This document shows positions 17,617 to 26,371 of a DNA stretch of 64,000 bases, one piece after another (within the stretch, counting starts at the first letter, position 1; each line of letters starts with the position of its first letter). The DNA comes from Actinomycetota bacterium (lineage in GTDB: Bacteria > Actinomycetota > Rubrobacteria > Rubrobacterales > Rubrobacteraceae). The position numbers were made by a program, and so were the translations under genes. The notes beneath the pieces are model-generated. The model made no database searches. It saw only the letters and a program-made list of their open reading frames with translations, and was not told where the DNA came from. The stretch lies in assembly GCA_902810695.1 (NCBI GenBank), contig CADDYV010000001.1:1-64000 (forward strand), given 5' to 3'.

Positions 17617-18849
17617 ATGACGAAAGGGGAGACAAAAGCGACGTTTTCCAACCCTGGCTATCCGCTGGTCGAGAATCGGGTTCAGGCGGAGATCATGGTG
17701 TTCGTGCGGGATGAGGTGGGATCGGTGTCACGGGCAAAATTGACGGAAGTCCTTGGAGTTAGCCGGAGCAAGGTCTCTAACGAGGTCGGTCGCTTGATTG
17801 AAGCTGGGCTTCTTGTGGAGGATGGGTTGGCCGAATCGGAGGGAGGACGGCGTTCTTCCCTTCTAAGTATTCCGCGGGGGGCGGGGGTGGTCGCTGCCAT
17901 AGACCTCGGGGCAACGTCCATTGACGTTGCTCTTACCACGCTTGGCAGTGAGATCCTCTCCCACCGGAGCGAACCCGCGGATATAAGAGATGGGCCGCGG
18001 TCCATCTTGGGGCGGGTGAAGCTACTTCTGGCGCAGCTTTTGGAAGAGCAAGATTCAAAAGCCCAGGATGTGCTGGCTATAGGGATAGGAGTTCCGGGGC
18101 CCGTCGAGCAAGCAGCCGGGGTGCTCAGGGTCCCGCCGCTGATGCCCGGATGGGATCGCTTCCCGATCCGCGACGCCTTCGCTGGAGAGTACGCCGCTCC
18201 CGTATTCGTAGACAACGACGTGAACATCATGGCTCTGGGAGAGCACTGGGGAGGGGTAGGGAAGGGCGTTGACAACATGCTCTTTGTGAAAGTAGGTACT
18301 GGAATAGGCGGCGGAATTATCGCGGATGGCCGCCTTTACAGGGGAACGCAGGGATGCGCGGGAGACATAGGTCACATCTCGGTAGACCCTGAAGGACCGG
18401 TTTGTACCTGCGGAAATCTGGGATGTCTAGAGGCGATGGCCGGCGCGCCGGCCATCGCCCTCGAAGCCGAACGCCGGGCGCGGGAAGGGAAGTCCTCGGT
18501 CCTCGCAGACATTCTCGCCGAAAAAGGAGAGCTTACGGCAGTAGATGTCGGCAAGGCGGCGAGCCTGGGTGATTACGAAGCCTTGAATGTCATCAGGCGC
18601 GCCGGGTGGATCGTTGGAAGGGTCCTGGCTACCTTGGTCAGCGTGCTCAATCCCTCGCTGATCGTGGTTGGGGGTGGGGTTTCGCAGATCGGGCACTCGT
18701 TTCTGGCTGAAATCCGCAGCGCGGTGTACCGGCGCTCGTTACCGCTCGCCACGCGCAACCTTCCCATAGTCTTGAGCGAGCTCGACCAGACTGCCGGTGT
18801 TACCGGAGCCAGCGTCTTGGCGGCAGAGGGAGTGTTGCAGGTGCAGTGA
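17617..18849 (+). CDS. ROK family transcriptional regulator
   Basis: 410 aa: N-terminal winged helix (residues 18-75, with SRAKLTEVLGVSRSKVSNEVGRLIEAGLL) joined to a ROK sugar-kinase-like domain. The latter has AIDLGATSIDVAL, IGVPGPV, DNDVNIMALGEHW, the KVGTGIGGGII loop, a zinc-type CTCGNLGCLEAMAG and the HIS of GDIGHISVDP. Such proteins are sugar-responsive repressors (NagC/XylR type). It sits directly before an ABC sugar importer and catabolic genes, which it likely controls. A perfect 28-bp palindrome occurs inside the gene. Confidence 0.88.
   Translation: MTKGETKATFSNPGYPLVENRVQAEIMVFVRDEVGSVSRAKLTEVLGVSRSKVSNEVGRLIEAGLLVEDGLAESEGGRRSSLLSIPRGAGVVAAIDLGATSIDVALTTLGSEILSHRSEPADIRDGPRSILGRVKLLLAQLLEEQDSKAQDVLAIGIGVPGPVEQAAGVLRVPPLMPGWDRFPIRDAFAGEYAAPVFVDNDVNIMALGEHWGGVGKGVDNMLFVKVGTGIGGGIIADGRLYRGTQGCAGDIGHISVDPEGPVCTCGNLGCLEAMAGAPAIALEAERRAREGKSSVLADILAEKGELTAVDVGKAASLGDYEALNVIRRAGWIVGRVLATLVSVLNPSLIVVGGGVSQIGHSFLAEIRSAVYRRSLPLATRNLPIVLSELDQTAGVTGASVLAAEGVLQVQ
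18432..18459. repeat. Perfect 28-bp palindrome inside the ROK gene
   Basis: Fourteen bases (ggcgatggccggcg) are followed by their exact reverse complement. It encodes the Ala-rich AMAGAPAIA segment just after the zinc motif. It could form a strong hairpin in mRNA; no T-tract follows. Confidence 0.7.
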
Positions 18850-18931
18850 GCAGGTCAAAGCTAGCTCTTTATAAGGGCAACATCAATATGAATTGTCGGG
18901 GATGTTTGTACGCGGGAAAGGAGAGGCGCGA

Positions 18932-20263
18932 GTGTCGAAGCTTATGAGAGGAGTGAGCCGGAAGGAGTTTCTGAAACTTGGTGGCGCGGGGCTTGCAGGC
19001 GCGGCACTCCTGGGCGTCGCGGGCTGTGGTGGGGGAGCCCAGGGCAACAAGAAGGTTGTCCGCTACTTTACCGGGACCTCGGAAACGACAGCCCTGGAGA
19101 GAGTGGCGCAAGAAATACAGGTCGACAGGTTCGAGAAACAATATCCCAAGTACGACATGCAGCGCGAGGCGATACCGCCCGACGACGTCCGCACGGTCAT
19201 AAAGACCAGGCTGCAATCCGACAACCCTCCTGACGTCTTCTCCTACGATACCGGACCGGGCTTCGGCGGCGTGCTGGCCGACGCGGGCCTGCTGTATCCC
19301 CTGGAGAAGGCTTACAAACAGAAGGGCTGGGACATCTATGAGTGGGCGAAGCAGCGGGCCACCTACAATGGCAAGGTCTACGGGGTTCCGGATCAGGTCG
19401 AAGAGATAGTCGTCTACTACAACAAGGACCTCTTCGACAAGCTCGGCTTCAATGAGCCAAAGACCGTAGACGAGCTTCGGAAGATCGCCGACGAGTTCAA
19501 GGGGCGGGGCAAGATCCCACTCGCCTTCGGCGATAAAGAACAGTGGGAAGCGGGCCACCTGTTCAGCATGGGAGTCAGCAACGTGCTGGGCAGGAAGGGG
19601 ATGGACGACATCTTCTACGGAAACGGCAGGTGGGACACCCCAGAGGTAACAAAAACCATAAACCTCTTGTTCAGAGATTTTGTGAAGGGTGGTTACTACC
19701 CAAATGGCGCGAACGCCATCAACTACAACGACGCCAACACGCTCTTCTACTCCGGCAAAGCCGCGATGCTGCCGACCGGCACGTGGCTGGTCTCGGAGAT
19801 CGTACAGACGGTGCGCGATTTCGAGGTTGGTTTCTTCCCCTTCCCGTCCATAGACGGGTCTGGTATCTCACCCCCAGCCGGCGTGGGAACGGGGCTGTTC
19901 GTGGCCGCGGATGCGAAGGATAAGGAAGGTGCGATCACTTTCATAGATTATCTGTTGCAGGACGACACCGCCCGCCTGGTGATGGAGAAGTTCAATACGA
20001 TACCCGCTCACCCGGTTGATACCAGGGGGCTCAAAGTCCCGGGACTCTTCAAGCAAGTGCTCACCGATCTCTCCCAGTCGTCGCAGGACAGGGATTTTGG
20101 CTACAACATAGACGTTCTGACTCCGCAGAACTTCAACGAGGTGATGTACTCAGGCTTCCAGGACGTCATAAACGGCAACAGATCCGCCAGGGAGCAGGCA
20201 CACGCGTTGCAGGCGGCCTGGGCGAAGGCCAAGAAGGCGGGACACGTGCTTACGCAGGGATAA
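18932..20263 (+). CDS. Sugar ABC transporter substrate-binding lipoprotein
   Basis: 443 aa, family 1 extracellular solute-binding protein. The N-terminus SRKEFLKLGGAGLAGAALLG followed by GVAGC is a lipoprotein signal with a Tat-like SRKxFLK pattern; Cys is the lipid-modified residue, followed by a Gly-rich linker. Mature-domain motifs include DVFSYDTGPG, YGVPDQVEEIVVYYNKDLF and AAMLPTGTWLVSEI. The frame extends upstream to 18893, but the GTG at 18932 follows aaaggag and gives a proper signal peptide. First structural gene of the importer, 82 bp after the regulator. Confidence 0.88.
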   Translation: MSKLMRGVSRKEFLKLGGAGLAGAALLGVAGCGGGAQGNKKVVRYFTGTSETTALERVAQEIQVDRFEKQYPKYDMQREAIPPDDVRTVIKTRLQSDNPPDVFSYDTGPGFGGVLADAGLLYPLEKAYKQKGWDIYEWAKQRATYNGKVYGVPDQVEEIVVYYNKDLFDKLGFNEPKTVDELRKIADEFKGRGKIPLAFGDKEQWEAGHLFSMGVSNVLGRKGMDDIFYGNGRWDTPEVTKTINLLFRDFVKGGYYPNGANAINYNDANTLFYSGKAAMLPTGTWLVSEIVQTVRDFEVGFFPFPSIDGSGISPPAGVGTGLFVAADAKDKEGAITFIDYLLQDDTARLVMEKFNTIPAHPVDTRGLKVPGLFKQVLTDLSQSSQDRDFGYNIDVLTPQNFNEVMYSGFQDVINGNRSAREQAHALQAAWAKAKKAGHVLTQG

Positions 20264-20269
20264 TCGAGC

Positions 20270-21247
20270 ATGAGGGGGACTACCAGCACGCGAACCAGGC
20301 CGAAGGGCGGAACTGCGCAGACACCAGTGCCTCGGCGCAAGCGCGGTTTCCTTGGGCGGGCTTTAGATCTGCCGGCGCTGCACCGCCAGCAGAGATACAA
20401 CGCGATCTTTTTCATACTCCCCGGCCTGCTTGTTTACCTGGCTTTCATGGTCTATCCCTTCCTCGACACGATCTACCTCAGCTTCACGAACTGGAACGGC
20501 GTTGCGGACACCAAGCACTGGGTAGGTCTGGCGAACTACGCGAGAATGTTTGGGGATGGGACAGTTCTCAAGGCGTTCTGGAACAACGTGATATGGGTGG
20601 TCATAGGGACGATCTCACCGGTCATTATCGGGTTGCTCCTGGCGCTTCTTCTGTGGAGCGGAGTCCGCGGGTCACTGTTGTTTCGTACGATCTACTTCTT
20701 GCCGTTCATCCTTCCTCTGGTTGTCGTGGGCATCGTGTGGCAGTGGATCTACCACCCGCTATTCGGTGTTTTGAACAAGGCCCTCAATGCCGTCGGTCTC
20801 AAAGGACTCGCTCGCGGCTGGCTGGGTGACCCGCACACTGCGCTCTACGCGGTCCTGGCCGCAGCTATCTGGGCGACCTTCGGGTTCGTTGTGGTGGTCC
20901 TTCTGGCGGCGCTGCAGAACGTTGATATGAGCCTCGTGGAGGCCGCAATGATAGACGGCGCCAACTGGTTCCAGCGGGCGAGGCATATCGTTATTCCGCA
21001 GATCGCCCCGGTGCTCACGATGGTTACAACCATCACGCTCATAGGAGGGTTCAGCGTCTTCGACATCGTCTTCGTCATGACCGGAGGTGGACCAGGGCAC
21101 TCGAGTGAGGTGCTCGCCACATACACCTACAAGACGGCCTTCCAGCAGAACGAAGCGGGCTACGGCTCCGCGCTCTCGATGCTGATCACCGCGCTGTCGT
21201 TCGTTTCGGCGGTCGTCTTCGTCCGGCTGAGGGAGCGTCAGAGATGA
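20270..21247 (+). CDS. Sugar ABC transporter permease, MalF/UgpA type
   Basis: 325 aa. A basic N-terminal stretch of about 40 residues precedes six predicted membrane helices. The cytoplasmic EAA loop EAAMIDGANWFQRARHIVIPQI identifies a binding-protein-dependent permease. It pairs with the next gene. It begins 6 bp after the binding-protein stop. Confidence 0.9.
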   Translation: MRGTTSTRTRPKGGTAQTPVPRRKRGFLGRALDLPALHRQQRYNAIFFILPGLLVYLAFMVYPFLDTIYLSFTNWNGVADTKHWVGLANYARMFGDGTVLKAFWNNVIWVVIGTISPVIIGLLLALLLWSGVRGSLLFRTIYFLPFILPLVVVGIVWQWIYHPLFGVLNKALNAVGLKGLARGWLGDPHTALYAVLAAAIWATFGFVVVVLLAALQNVDMSLVEAAMIDGANWFQRARHIVIPQIAPVLTMVTTITLIGGFSVFDIVFVMTGGGPGHSSEVLATYTYKTAFQQNEAGYGSALSMLITALSFVSAVVFVRLRERQR

Positions 21248-21290
21248 GGCTGAAAACGTCGTTGCCGGTAGCAGGGAGGTATCGTACCAA

Positions 21291-22127
21291 ATGACTTCAC
21301 GCTGGTTGGGTTCGTTCCTCAAGTACCTGGTGCTCGGGCTCTTCGCGGTGCTCGTCCTGTATCCGCTACTTCTGATCGTCTCGACTTCCGTCAAAGATCC
21401 GCTGGATGTAACCGCGGACCCGTTCTCGCTATTCACCTCGGTGCGGTTTGCGAACTTCGTTGATGCGTGGACGCTGGGAGGGTTCGGCAAATACTTCTGG
21501 AACACGGTAATCATCACCGCGTTTACTCTGCTCGGCGTGCTGAGCCTGTCGGTGCTGGCCGGTTACGCCCTCGCCCGCTTCCATTTTCCGGGGCGCAACA
21601 TAGTTTTCTTCACCTTCATGCTGGGGCTGATGATCCCGTTCTTCTCGGTGATGATTCCGCTCTTCTACGAGCTTAAAGACCTTCACCTCATCGGCACCAA
21701 AGCAGCAGTAATCCTGCCCGCCATAGCGGGGGCCAGCGGATTTGGCCTGCCTCTGGGCGTGTTCTTGATGCGGTCGTTTTACCTGGATCTGCCGGAGGAG
21801 CTGGCTGATGCTGCCAGGGTGGAAGGCTGCACCGAATTTCAGGTCTTCCGATACGTGATGCTTCCTCTGTCGGCACCGGGCGTGGCGGTTCTCGCGGTGC
21901 TGGTGTTCTTCCAGACCTGGAACGTCTTTATCCTGCCGCTGCTGTACCTGCCCGGTTCCGAAAACCAGACGCTCGCTACGGGACTGTATCTGTTCGCGAG
22001 CGGACGAACCCAGGAGACCGAGATGATCGCAGCGGGAAGCCTGATCATGGTCATCCCGGTGGTTATCTTCTTCTTGATCTTCCAGCGGCAGTTCATCAAG
22101 GGCCTGACCGCCGGAGCTTTCAAGTGA
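21291..22127 (+). CDS. Sugar ABC transporter permease, MalG/UgpE type
   Basis: 278 aa, six predicted helices, with the EAA motif at ELADAARVEGCTEFQVFRYVMLPLSAPG and the typical N-terminus of the second permease. The operon has no ATPase gene, so the importer probably uses a shared MsmK-like ATPase encoded elsewhere. Confidence 0.9.
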   Translation: MTSRWLGSFLKYLVLGLFAVLVLYPLLLIVSTSVKDPLDVTADPFSLFTSVRFANFVDAWTLGGFGKYFWNTVIITAFTLLGVLSLSVLAGYALARFHFPGRNIVFFTFMLGLMIPFFSVMIPLFYELKDLHLIGTKAAVILPAIAGASGFGLPLGVFLMRSFYLDLPEELADAARVEGCTEFQVFRYVMLPLSAPGVAVLAVLVFFQTWNVFILPLLYLPGSENQTLATGLYLFASGRTQETEMIAAGSLIMVIPVVIFFLIFQRQFIKGLTAGAFK

Positions 22128-22178
22128 CCGGTGCACAAATAGATATGCAAACGCAATAAGAAGGGGAGGAGTTTTTTA

Positions 22179-23216
22179 TTGACAGGCCGTGTGGTGACTT
22201 TCGAAGGGCCGAGAAAGGTCGGGCTCAAGGAGTACGAAGAACCACCTCTGAGGTCGCACGAGGTCAGGCTGCAGACGCTCTACTCAGGCATCTCTGCGGG
22301 TACCGAGCTTACGGCTTACAGGGGCTCGAACCCCTACCTCTCGAAGCGGTGGGAAGACAAACGCCGCCTGTTCCTGGAGGGAGAGGTTACGTTCCACTAT
22401 CCGGTGGAAGGGTGGGGCTACGAGGAAGTGGGCGAGGTGGTGGAGGTAGGGTCTGAAGTCAGCACGGTACAACTCGGAGAGACTGTCTGGGGGACCTGGG
22501 GCCACAAGAGCACCACGGTAGTCGAGGAGAGTTGGGCGGCGAAGAGGAGACTGCCGTCAGGAGTGGATCCATTGCTCGGGGTCTTTTCGAGGATCGGGGC
22601 CATCGCGCTCAACGCTGTGCTCGATGCGGACATTCACGTCGGAGAATATGTCGCGGTGTTCGGGCAGGGAGTTCCGGGTCTGATCGCAGCGCAACTCGCC
22701 CGGCTCAACGGTGCGAACGTGATCGCGGTGGAAGGCATCCCGAACCGGCTGAAACTTGCAGAAGAACTCGGGGCTGCCCACATCATCGACTTCACCAGGC
22801 AGAGCCCCGCCGAAGAGATCAAACACCTCACGGAAGGTAGAGGCGCTGACGTCTGTATAGAGTTCAGTGGTTCCTACCGCGCCCTCCACGAGGCGATCAG
22901 GGCGACCGCCTACAACTCGAAGGTTGTATCCGCCGGGTTCTTTCAAGGACAGGGAGAGGGTCTGTTTCTGGGAGAAGAGTTCCACCACAACCGCATCCGG
23001 GTGGAGTGCTCGCAGATCTCCGGGGTGAACCCCAGGCTTGACCACCGGTGGAACCTGGAACGGCTCGAAGGCACGGCTATGACGCTGGCGGCAGAGGAGA
23101 AGCTCAGGCTAAGGCCGCTCGTGACGCATACGTTCGAGGTGGATCAGGCTGGCGAAGCCTTCCGGCAGCTGGACGAAAACCCGGCTGAGGTTGTGCAGGT
23201 TGTATTGAAGTTTTGA
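22179..23216 (+). CDS. Medium-chain dehydrogenase/reductase family oxidoreductase
   Basis: 345 aa of the zinc alcohol dehydrogenase-like MDR superfamily. N-terminal catalytic domain with SGISAGTELTAYRG and EGWGYEEVGEVVEVG, then a Rossmann domain with VFGQGVPGLIAAQLARLNGAN. The catalytic Cys of classic zinc enzymes is not at its usual place (Ser/Gly-rich instead), so it may not bind zinc or may use other ligands. The TTG at 22179 has ggggagga upstream. It likely oxidises the imported sugar or a derivative. Confidence 0.8.
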   Translation: MTGRVVTFEGPRKVGLKEYEEPPLRSHEVRLQTLYSGISAGTELTAYRGSNPYLSKRWEDKRRLFLEGEVTFHYPVEGWGYEEVGEVVEVGSEVSTVQLGETVWGTWGHKSTTVVEESWAAKRRLPSGVDPLLGVFSRIGAIALNAVLDADIHVGEYVAVFGQGVPGLIAAQLARLNGANVIAVEGIPNRLKLAEELGAAHIIDFTRQSPAEEIKHLTEGRGADVCIEFSGSYRALHEAIRATAYNSKVVSAGFFQGQGEGLFLGEEFHHNRIRVECSQISGVNPRLDHRWNLERLEGTAMTLAAEEKLRLRPLVTHTFEVDQAGEAFRQLDENPAEVVQVVLKF

Positions 23217-23227
23217 GAGGAGGGGAA

Positions 23228-24019
23228 GTGAAGCTGGCGTGCCAGGAGCAACTTCTTCCAGGCGACGACCTCTTCGAGAAGTGGGAGTTTGCCGCATCTG
23301 CGGGCTTCGACGGCATCGAACTGCAGGGAACAGCCAACTGGAATGAGCGCCTGGACGAGTTGAGGGCTGCGCGGGAGCGTGGTGTAGTATTTTCGAGCGT
23401 CTGCATGATCTACGACCGGTTCATAGGCGATTTCGACGAAAAGCGCCGCCGCGACGCCATAGAACATGTGAAGGCGCTGCTCTCGGGTATCGCTGAACTG
23501 GGGGGCGTCGGCGCGATAACGCCCGCAGCATATGGTATTGCCTCCAGGCGATTGCCGCCCTTCGAGGTTCCGCGCGCCCCGGAAGAAGACTGGCGCGTGC
23601 TGCTCGACGCACTCGGGGAACTCGGCGAACACGCCGATAAGGAAGGCACGCTGGTGCTCCTCGAACCCCTCAACCGCTACGAAGACCACATGCTGAACAC
23701 GTTGGATCAGGCGACCGGGCTGGCCGAAACCGCAGGGTGGGATTCCATTAAGGTGATGGGAGATATCTTCCACATGAACATCGAAGAGGACGATATCGGC
23801 GAGTCCATCCGCCGCGCAAGCGGGCATTTGGCCCACGTTCACCTCGCCGACAGCAACCGCGCGCATCCGGGGGCCGGGCACACTGACTTTGCGTCAGCTT
23901 TTGAAGCGTTACAGGATATTGAATTCGACGGCTATCTGGCGATGGAATGCGGAATCAGGGGTGATGCGAGAACCGTGCTCCCCAGGGTCATACGGTTCTT
24001 GCGGCCACTGATGAAGTAG
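23228..24019 (+). CDS. Sugar phosphate isomerase/epimerase family TIM barrel (first copy)
   Basis: About 263 aa, PF01261 type. Motifs: GFDGIELQG, LVLLEPLNRYEDHMLNT (metal Glu), VMGDIFHMNIEEDDIGES (Asp/His pair), HLAHVHLADSNR and YLAMECGIRG (last metal Glu). The ligand set Glu, Asp/His, His, Glu is intact. The GTG at 23228 is preferred because gaggagggg precedes it. Family members include ketose 3-epimerases, inosose isomerases and 3-keto-glycoside eliminases. Confidence 0.82.
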   Translation: MKLACQEQLLPGDDLFEKWEFAASAGFDGIELQGTANWNERLDELRAARERGVVFSSVCMIYDRFIGDFDEKRRRDAIEHVKALLSGIAELGGVGAITPAAYGIASRRLPPFEVPRAPEEDWRVLLDALGELGEHADKEGTLVLLEPLNRYEDHMLNTLDQATGLAETAGWDSIKVMGDIFHMNIEEDDIGESIRRASGHLAHVHLADSNRAHPGAGHTDFASAFEALQDIEFDGYLAMECGIRGDARTVLPRVIRFLRPLMK

Positions 24020-24067
24020 AGGTTAAGGAGAATCTCTGGGAACCGTAACGAAGAAGGAAGAGATCCG

Positions 24068-25030
24068 ATGAAAATTGGGATGTTCGCGGTGCTTCTGGCC
24101 GACAGACCTCTTGAGGAAGCCCTGGACTACGCAAAGGCAGCAGGCTGCGAAACGGTTGAGATAGGATGTGGGGGCTACCCGGGAGACGCCCACTGCAAGC
24201 CCAAAGAGTTGCTTGGCGATGCTCTGGCGCTCCAGAAATTCCGCCAGGAAGTAGAGAGGCGAGGGCTGGAGATAAGCGCGCTCTCGTGCCACGGCAACCC
24301 TTTGCATCCTGATGGTGCGGTAGCCGGAGCCCACGATGAGCAGTTCAGGGATACGGTGCGGCTCGCGGCGGAACTCGGCGTCGAGCAGGTGATTACCTTC
24401 TCCGGCTGTCCGGGTGACTCAGAAGGCTCGAAGAGACCCTGCTGGGTTGTCTGCCCCTGGCCCGCCGATTTTCTAGAAACCTTGGAGTGGCAGTGGAACG
24501 GGCGCGTCGCACCGTACTGGCAGGAAGCCGCCTCTTTCGCTCAAAGTCAAGGCGTCAGGGTAGCCATAGAGCTTCACCCCGGCTTCGTTGCCTACAACAC
24601 CGACTCGTTCTGGCAGCTCAGAGAGGTAGGGGGCGAGACGCTCGGGGTCAACTTCGATCCCTCGCACCTCTTCTGGCAGCAGATGGAGCCGCTCGTATGC
24701 ATAAGGGAACTGAAAGACGCCATCTTCCACGTGCACGCCAAGGACACCTGGGTTGACCCGCAGAACACCCGCAGAAACGGCGTGCTCGACACCAGAGAGT
24801 ACACGGACGAGATAAACCGCTCCTGGATCTTCCGCACGGTGGGATACGGGCACGGTCTCGACTTCTGGCGCGCTCTCGTAAGCGAGCTCAGGCTGGCCGG
24901 TTACGACGGTGCGATCTCCATCGAGCACGAGGATTCTCTGATGAGCGTGAACGAGGGATTCATCAGAGCCGTCGGTTTCCTCAAGGATGCTGTGATCGCC
25001 GAGAAGCCGGGCGAAGCCTGGTGGGTATGA
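24068..25030 (+). CDS. Sugar phosphate isomerase/epimerase family TIM barrel (second copy)
   Basis: 320 aa, longer than the preceding paralogue. Motifs: GCETVEIGCGGYPGDAHC, SALSCHGNPLHP, VAIELHPGF (metal Glu), GVNFDPSHLFWQ, HVHAKDTW and GAISIEHEDSLM. The pattern, especially EHEDS near the end, resembles enzymes coupled to Gfo/Idh/MocA dehydrogenases in glycoside catabolism. The start has aaggaagag. It lies between the first copy and the Gfo/Idh gene in one operon. Confidence 0.82.
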   Translation: MKIGMFAVLLADRPLEEALDYAKAAGCETVEIGCGGYPGDAHCKPKELLGDALALQKFRQEVERRGLEISALSCHGNPLHPDGAVAGAHDEQFRDTVRLAAELGVEQVITFSGCPGDSEGSKRPCWVVCPWPADFLETLEWQWNGRVAPYWQEAASFAQSQGVRVAIELHPGFVAYNTDSFWQLREVGGETLGVNFDPSHLFWQQMEPLVCIRELKDAIFHVHAKDTWVDPQNTRRNGVLDTREYTDEINRSWIFRTVGYGHGLDFWRALVSELRLAGYDGAISIEHEDSLMSVNEGFIRAVGFLKDAVIAEKPGEAWWV

Positions 25031-25118
25031 TCTGCGTGGAGAAACGAGGGCTAATAAGCACAAGGCTCAGAGATGAAAGTACGCGTTCCTGGGGGAGTCC
25101 GCTTGGTGGTGAGGGAGA

Positions 25119-26276
25119 ATGAGAAAGATCAGGCTGGGCATGGTCGGCGGCGGCAAGGATGCGTTTATCGGGGCGGTACATCGCAAAGCCGCTCTTATGG
25201 ACGGTCAGATAGAACTCGCCGCTGGAGCCCTCTCCTCGACCAAAGAAAAGGCGCTGGCATCCGGGCGCGAGCTTGGGCTGCCCGATGATCGAAACTACGC
25301 AACCTGGGAGGAGATGCTGGAGAGCGAGGTCTCCCTGCCGGAAGAGGAGCGTATCGAATTAATCAGCATCGTAACCCCAAACCATCTCCACTTTCCGGTA
25401 GCTTCTGCCTTCGTGGACGCCGGCTTCCACGTCGTGCTAGATAAACCCATGGTGCATACCTCGACAGAGGCGCGGGAGCTTATCCGGCTCGTGGAGAAAA
25501 CAGGAATTATCTTCGCCGTCACCTACAACTACATCGGCTACCCGATGGTCAGGCAGGCGAGGCATATGGTTCGCCGAGGAGTTCTCGGGGAGATTCGCAA
25601 GGTGATCGTCGAGTACAACCAGGGATGGCTGGCAAGTAAGGTCGAAGAGAGCGGCAACAAGCAGGCCGCGTGGCGTACTGATCCGGAGAAATCGGGGATA
25701 TCCGGTGCCGTTGGGGACATCGGGTCGCACGCCGAAAACCTGGTGTCTACGATCACGGGTCTTGAGGTCTCGGAACTCTGTGCCGACCTGGAATCTTTCG
25801 TCCCAGGAAGGCTCCTCGATGATGACGCCAACCTGCTGATCCGCTACGAAGGCGGTGCAAAGGGCGTACTTATTGCTTCGCAAGTGTCTACCGGTGAGGA
25901 GAACGCCCTAAGTATCCGAGTCTATGGAACAGAAGGCAGCTTGAAGTGGTCTCAGGAAACGCCCAACCTCCTGGTGTTCAAGCCGATTGAAGCTCCTTTG
26001 CAGGTGCTTACGAGGGGCAGTAATTACCTCTGCGAAGAGGCAAAAAAAGCAACGAGGTTGCCACCGGGGCACCCGGAAGGGTTTATCGAAGCATTCGCCA
26101 ACATCTATGCGAGCGTTGCCGCGGCGATCCGGGTCAGGCGCGGGGAGATGGATCCGGATGGCAGCTTGTGGAACTTTCCCACGGTCTACGACGGAGCAAG
26201 GGGGGTTCACTTTATCGAGAAGACGGTAGAGAGCAGCCGAAGTGACAAAAAGTGGTTGAACGCCCGGTGGAAGTGA
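25119..26276 (+). CDS. Gfo/Idh/MocA family oxidoreductase
   Basis: 385 aa, NAD(P)-dependent sugar or cyclitol dehydrogenase. N-terminal Rossmann motif [17 protein letters not shown] (G-G-G variant), then [13 protein letters not shown] and the family Lys-Pro dipeptide in VVLDKPM. The C-terminal domain carries [15 protein letters not shown] with the catalytic-type Asp/His. It ends the operon that began at the ROK gene; a 95-bp gap with no clear terminator precedes the convergent aminotransferase. Confidence 0.88.
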   Translation: MRKIRLGMVGGGKDAFIGAVHRKAALMDGQIELAAGALSSTKEKALASGRELGLPDDRNYATWEEMLESEVSLPEEERIELISIVTPNHLHFPVASAFVDAGFHVVLDKPMVHTSTEARELIRLVEKTGIIFAVTYNYIGYPMVRQARHMVRRGVLGEIRKVIVEYNQGWLASKVEESGNKQAAWRTDPEKSGISGAVGDIGSHAENLVSTITGLEVSELCADLESFVPGRLLDDDANLLIRYEGGAKGVLIASQVSTGEENALSIRVYGTEGSLKWSQETPNLLVFKPIEAPLQVLTRGSNYLCEEAKKATRLPPGHPEGFIEAFANIYASVAAAIRVRRGEMDPDGSLWNFPTVYDGARGVHFIEKTVESSRSDKKWLNARWK

Positions 26277-26371
26277 GTTGGTAGCCAGGCTCACCCCGAT
26301 GAGCGTGTCGTGACCGCTACGCCTACTAGCAACCGAAAGAGGGCTCTCCCTATTATTTTCGATTCCTCTTG

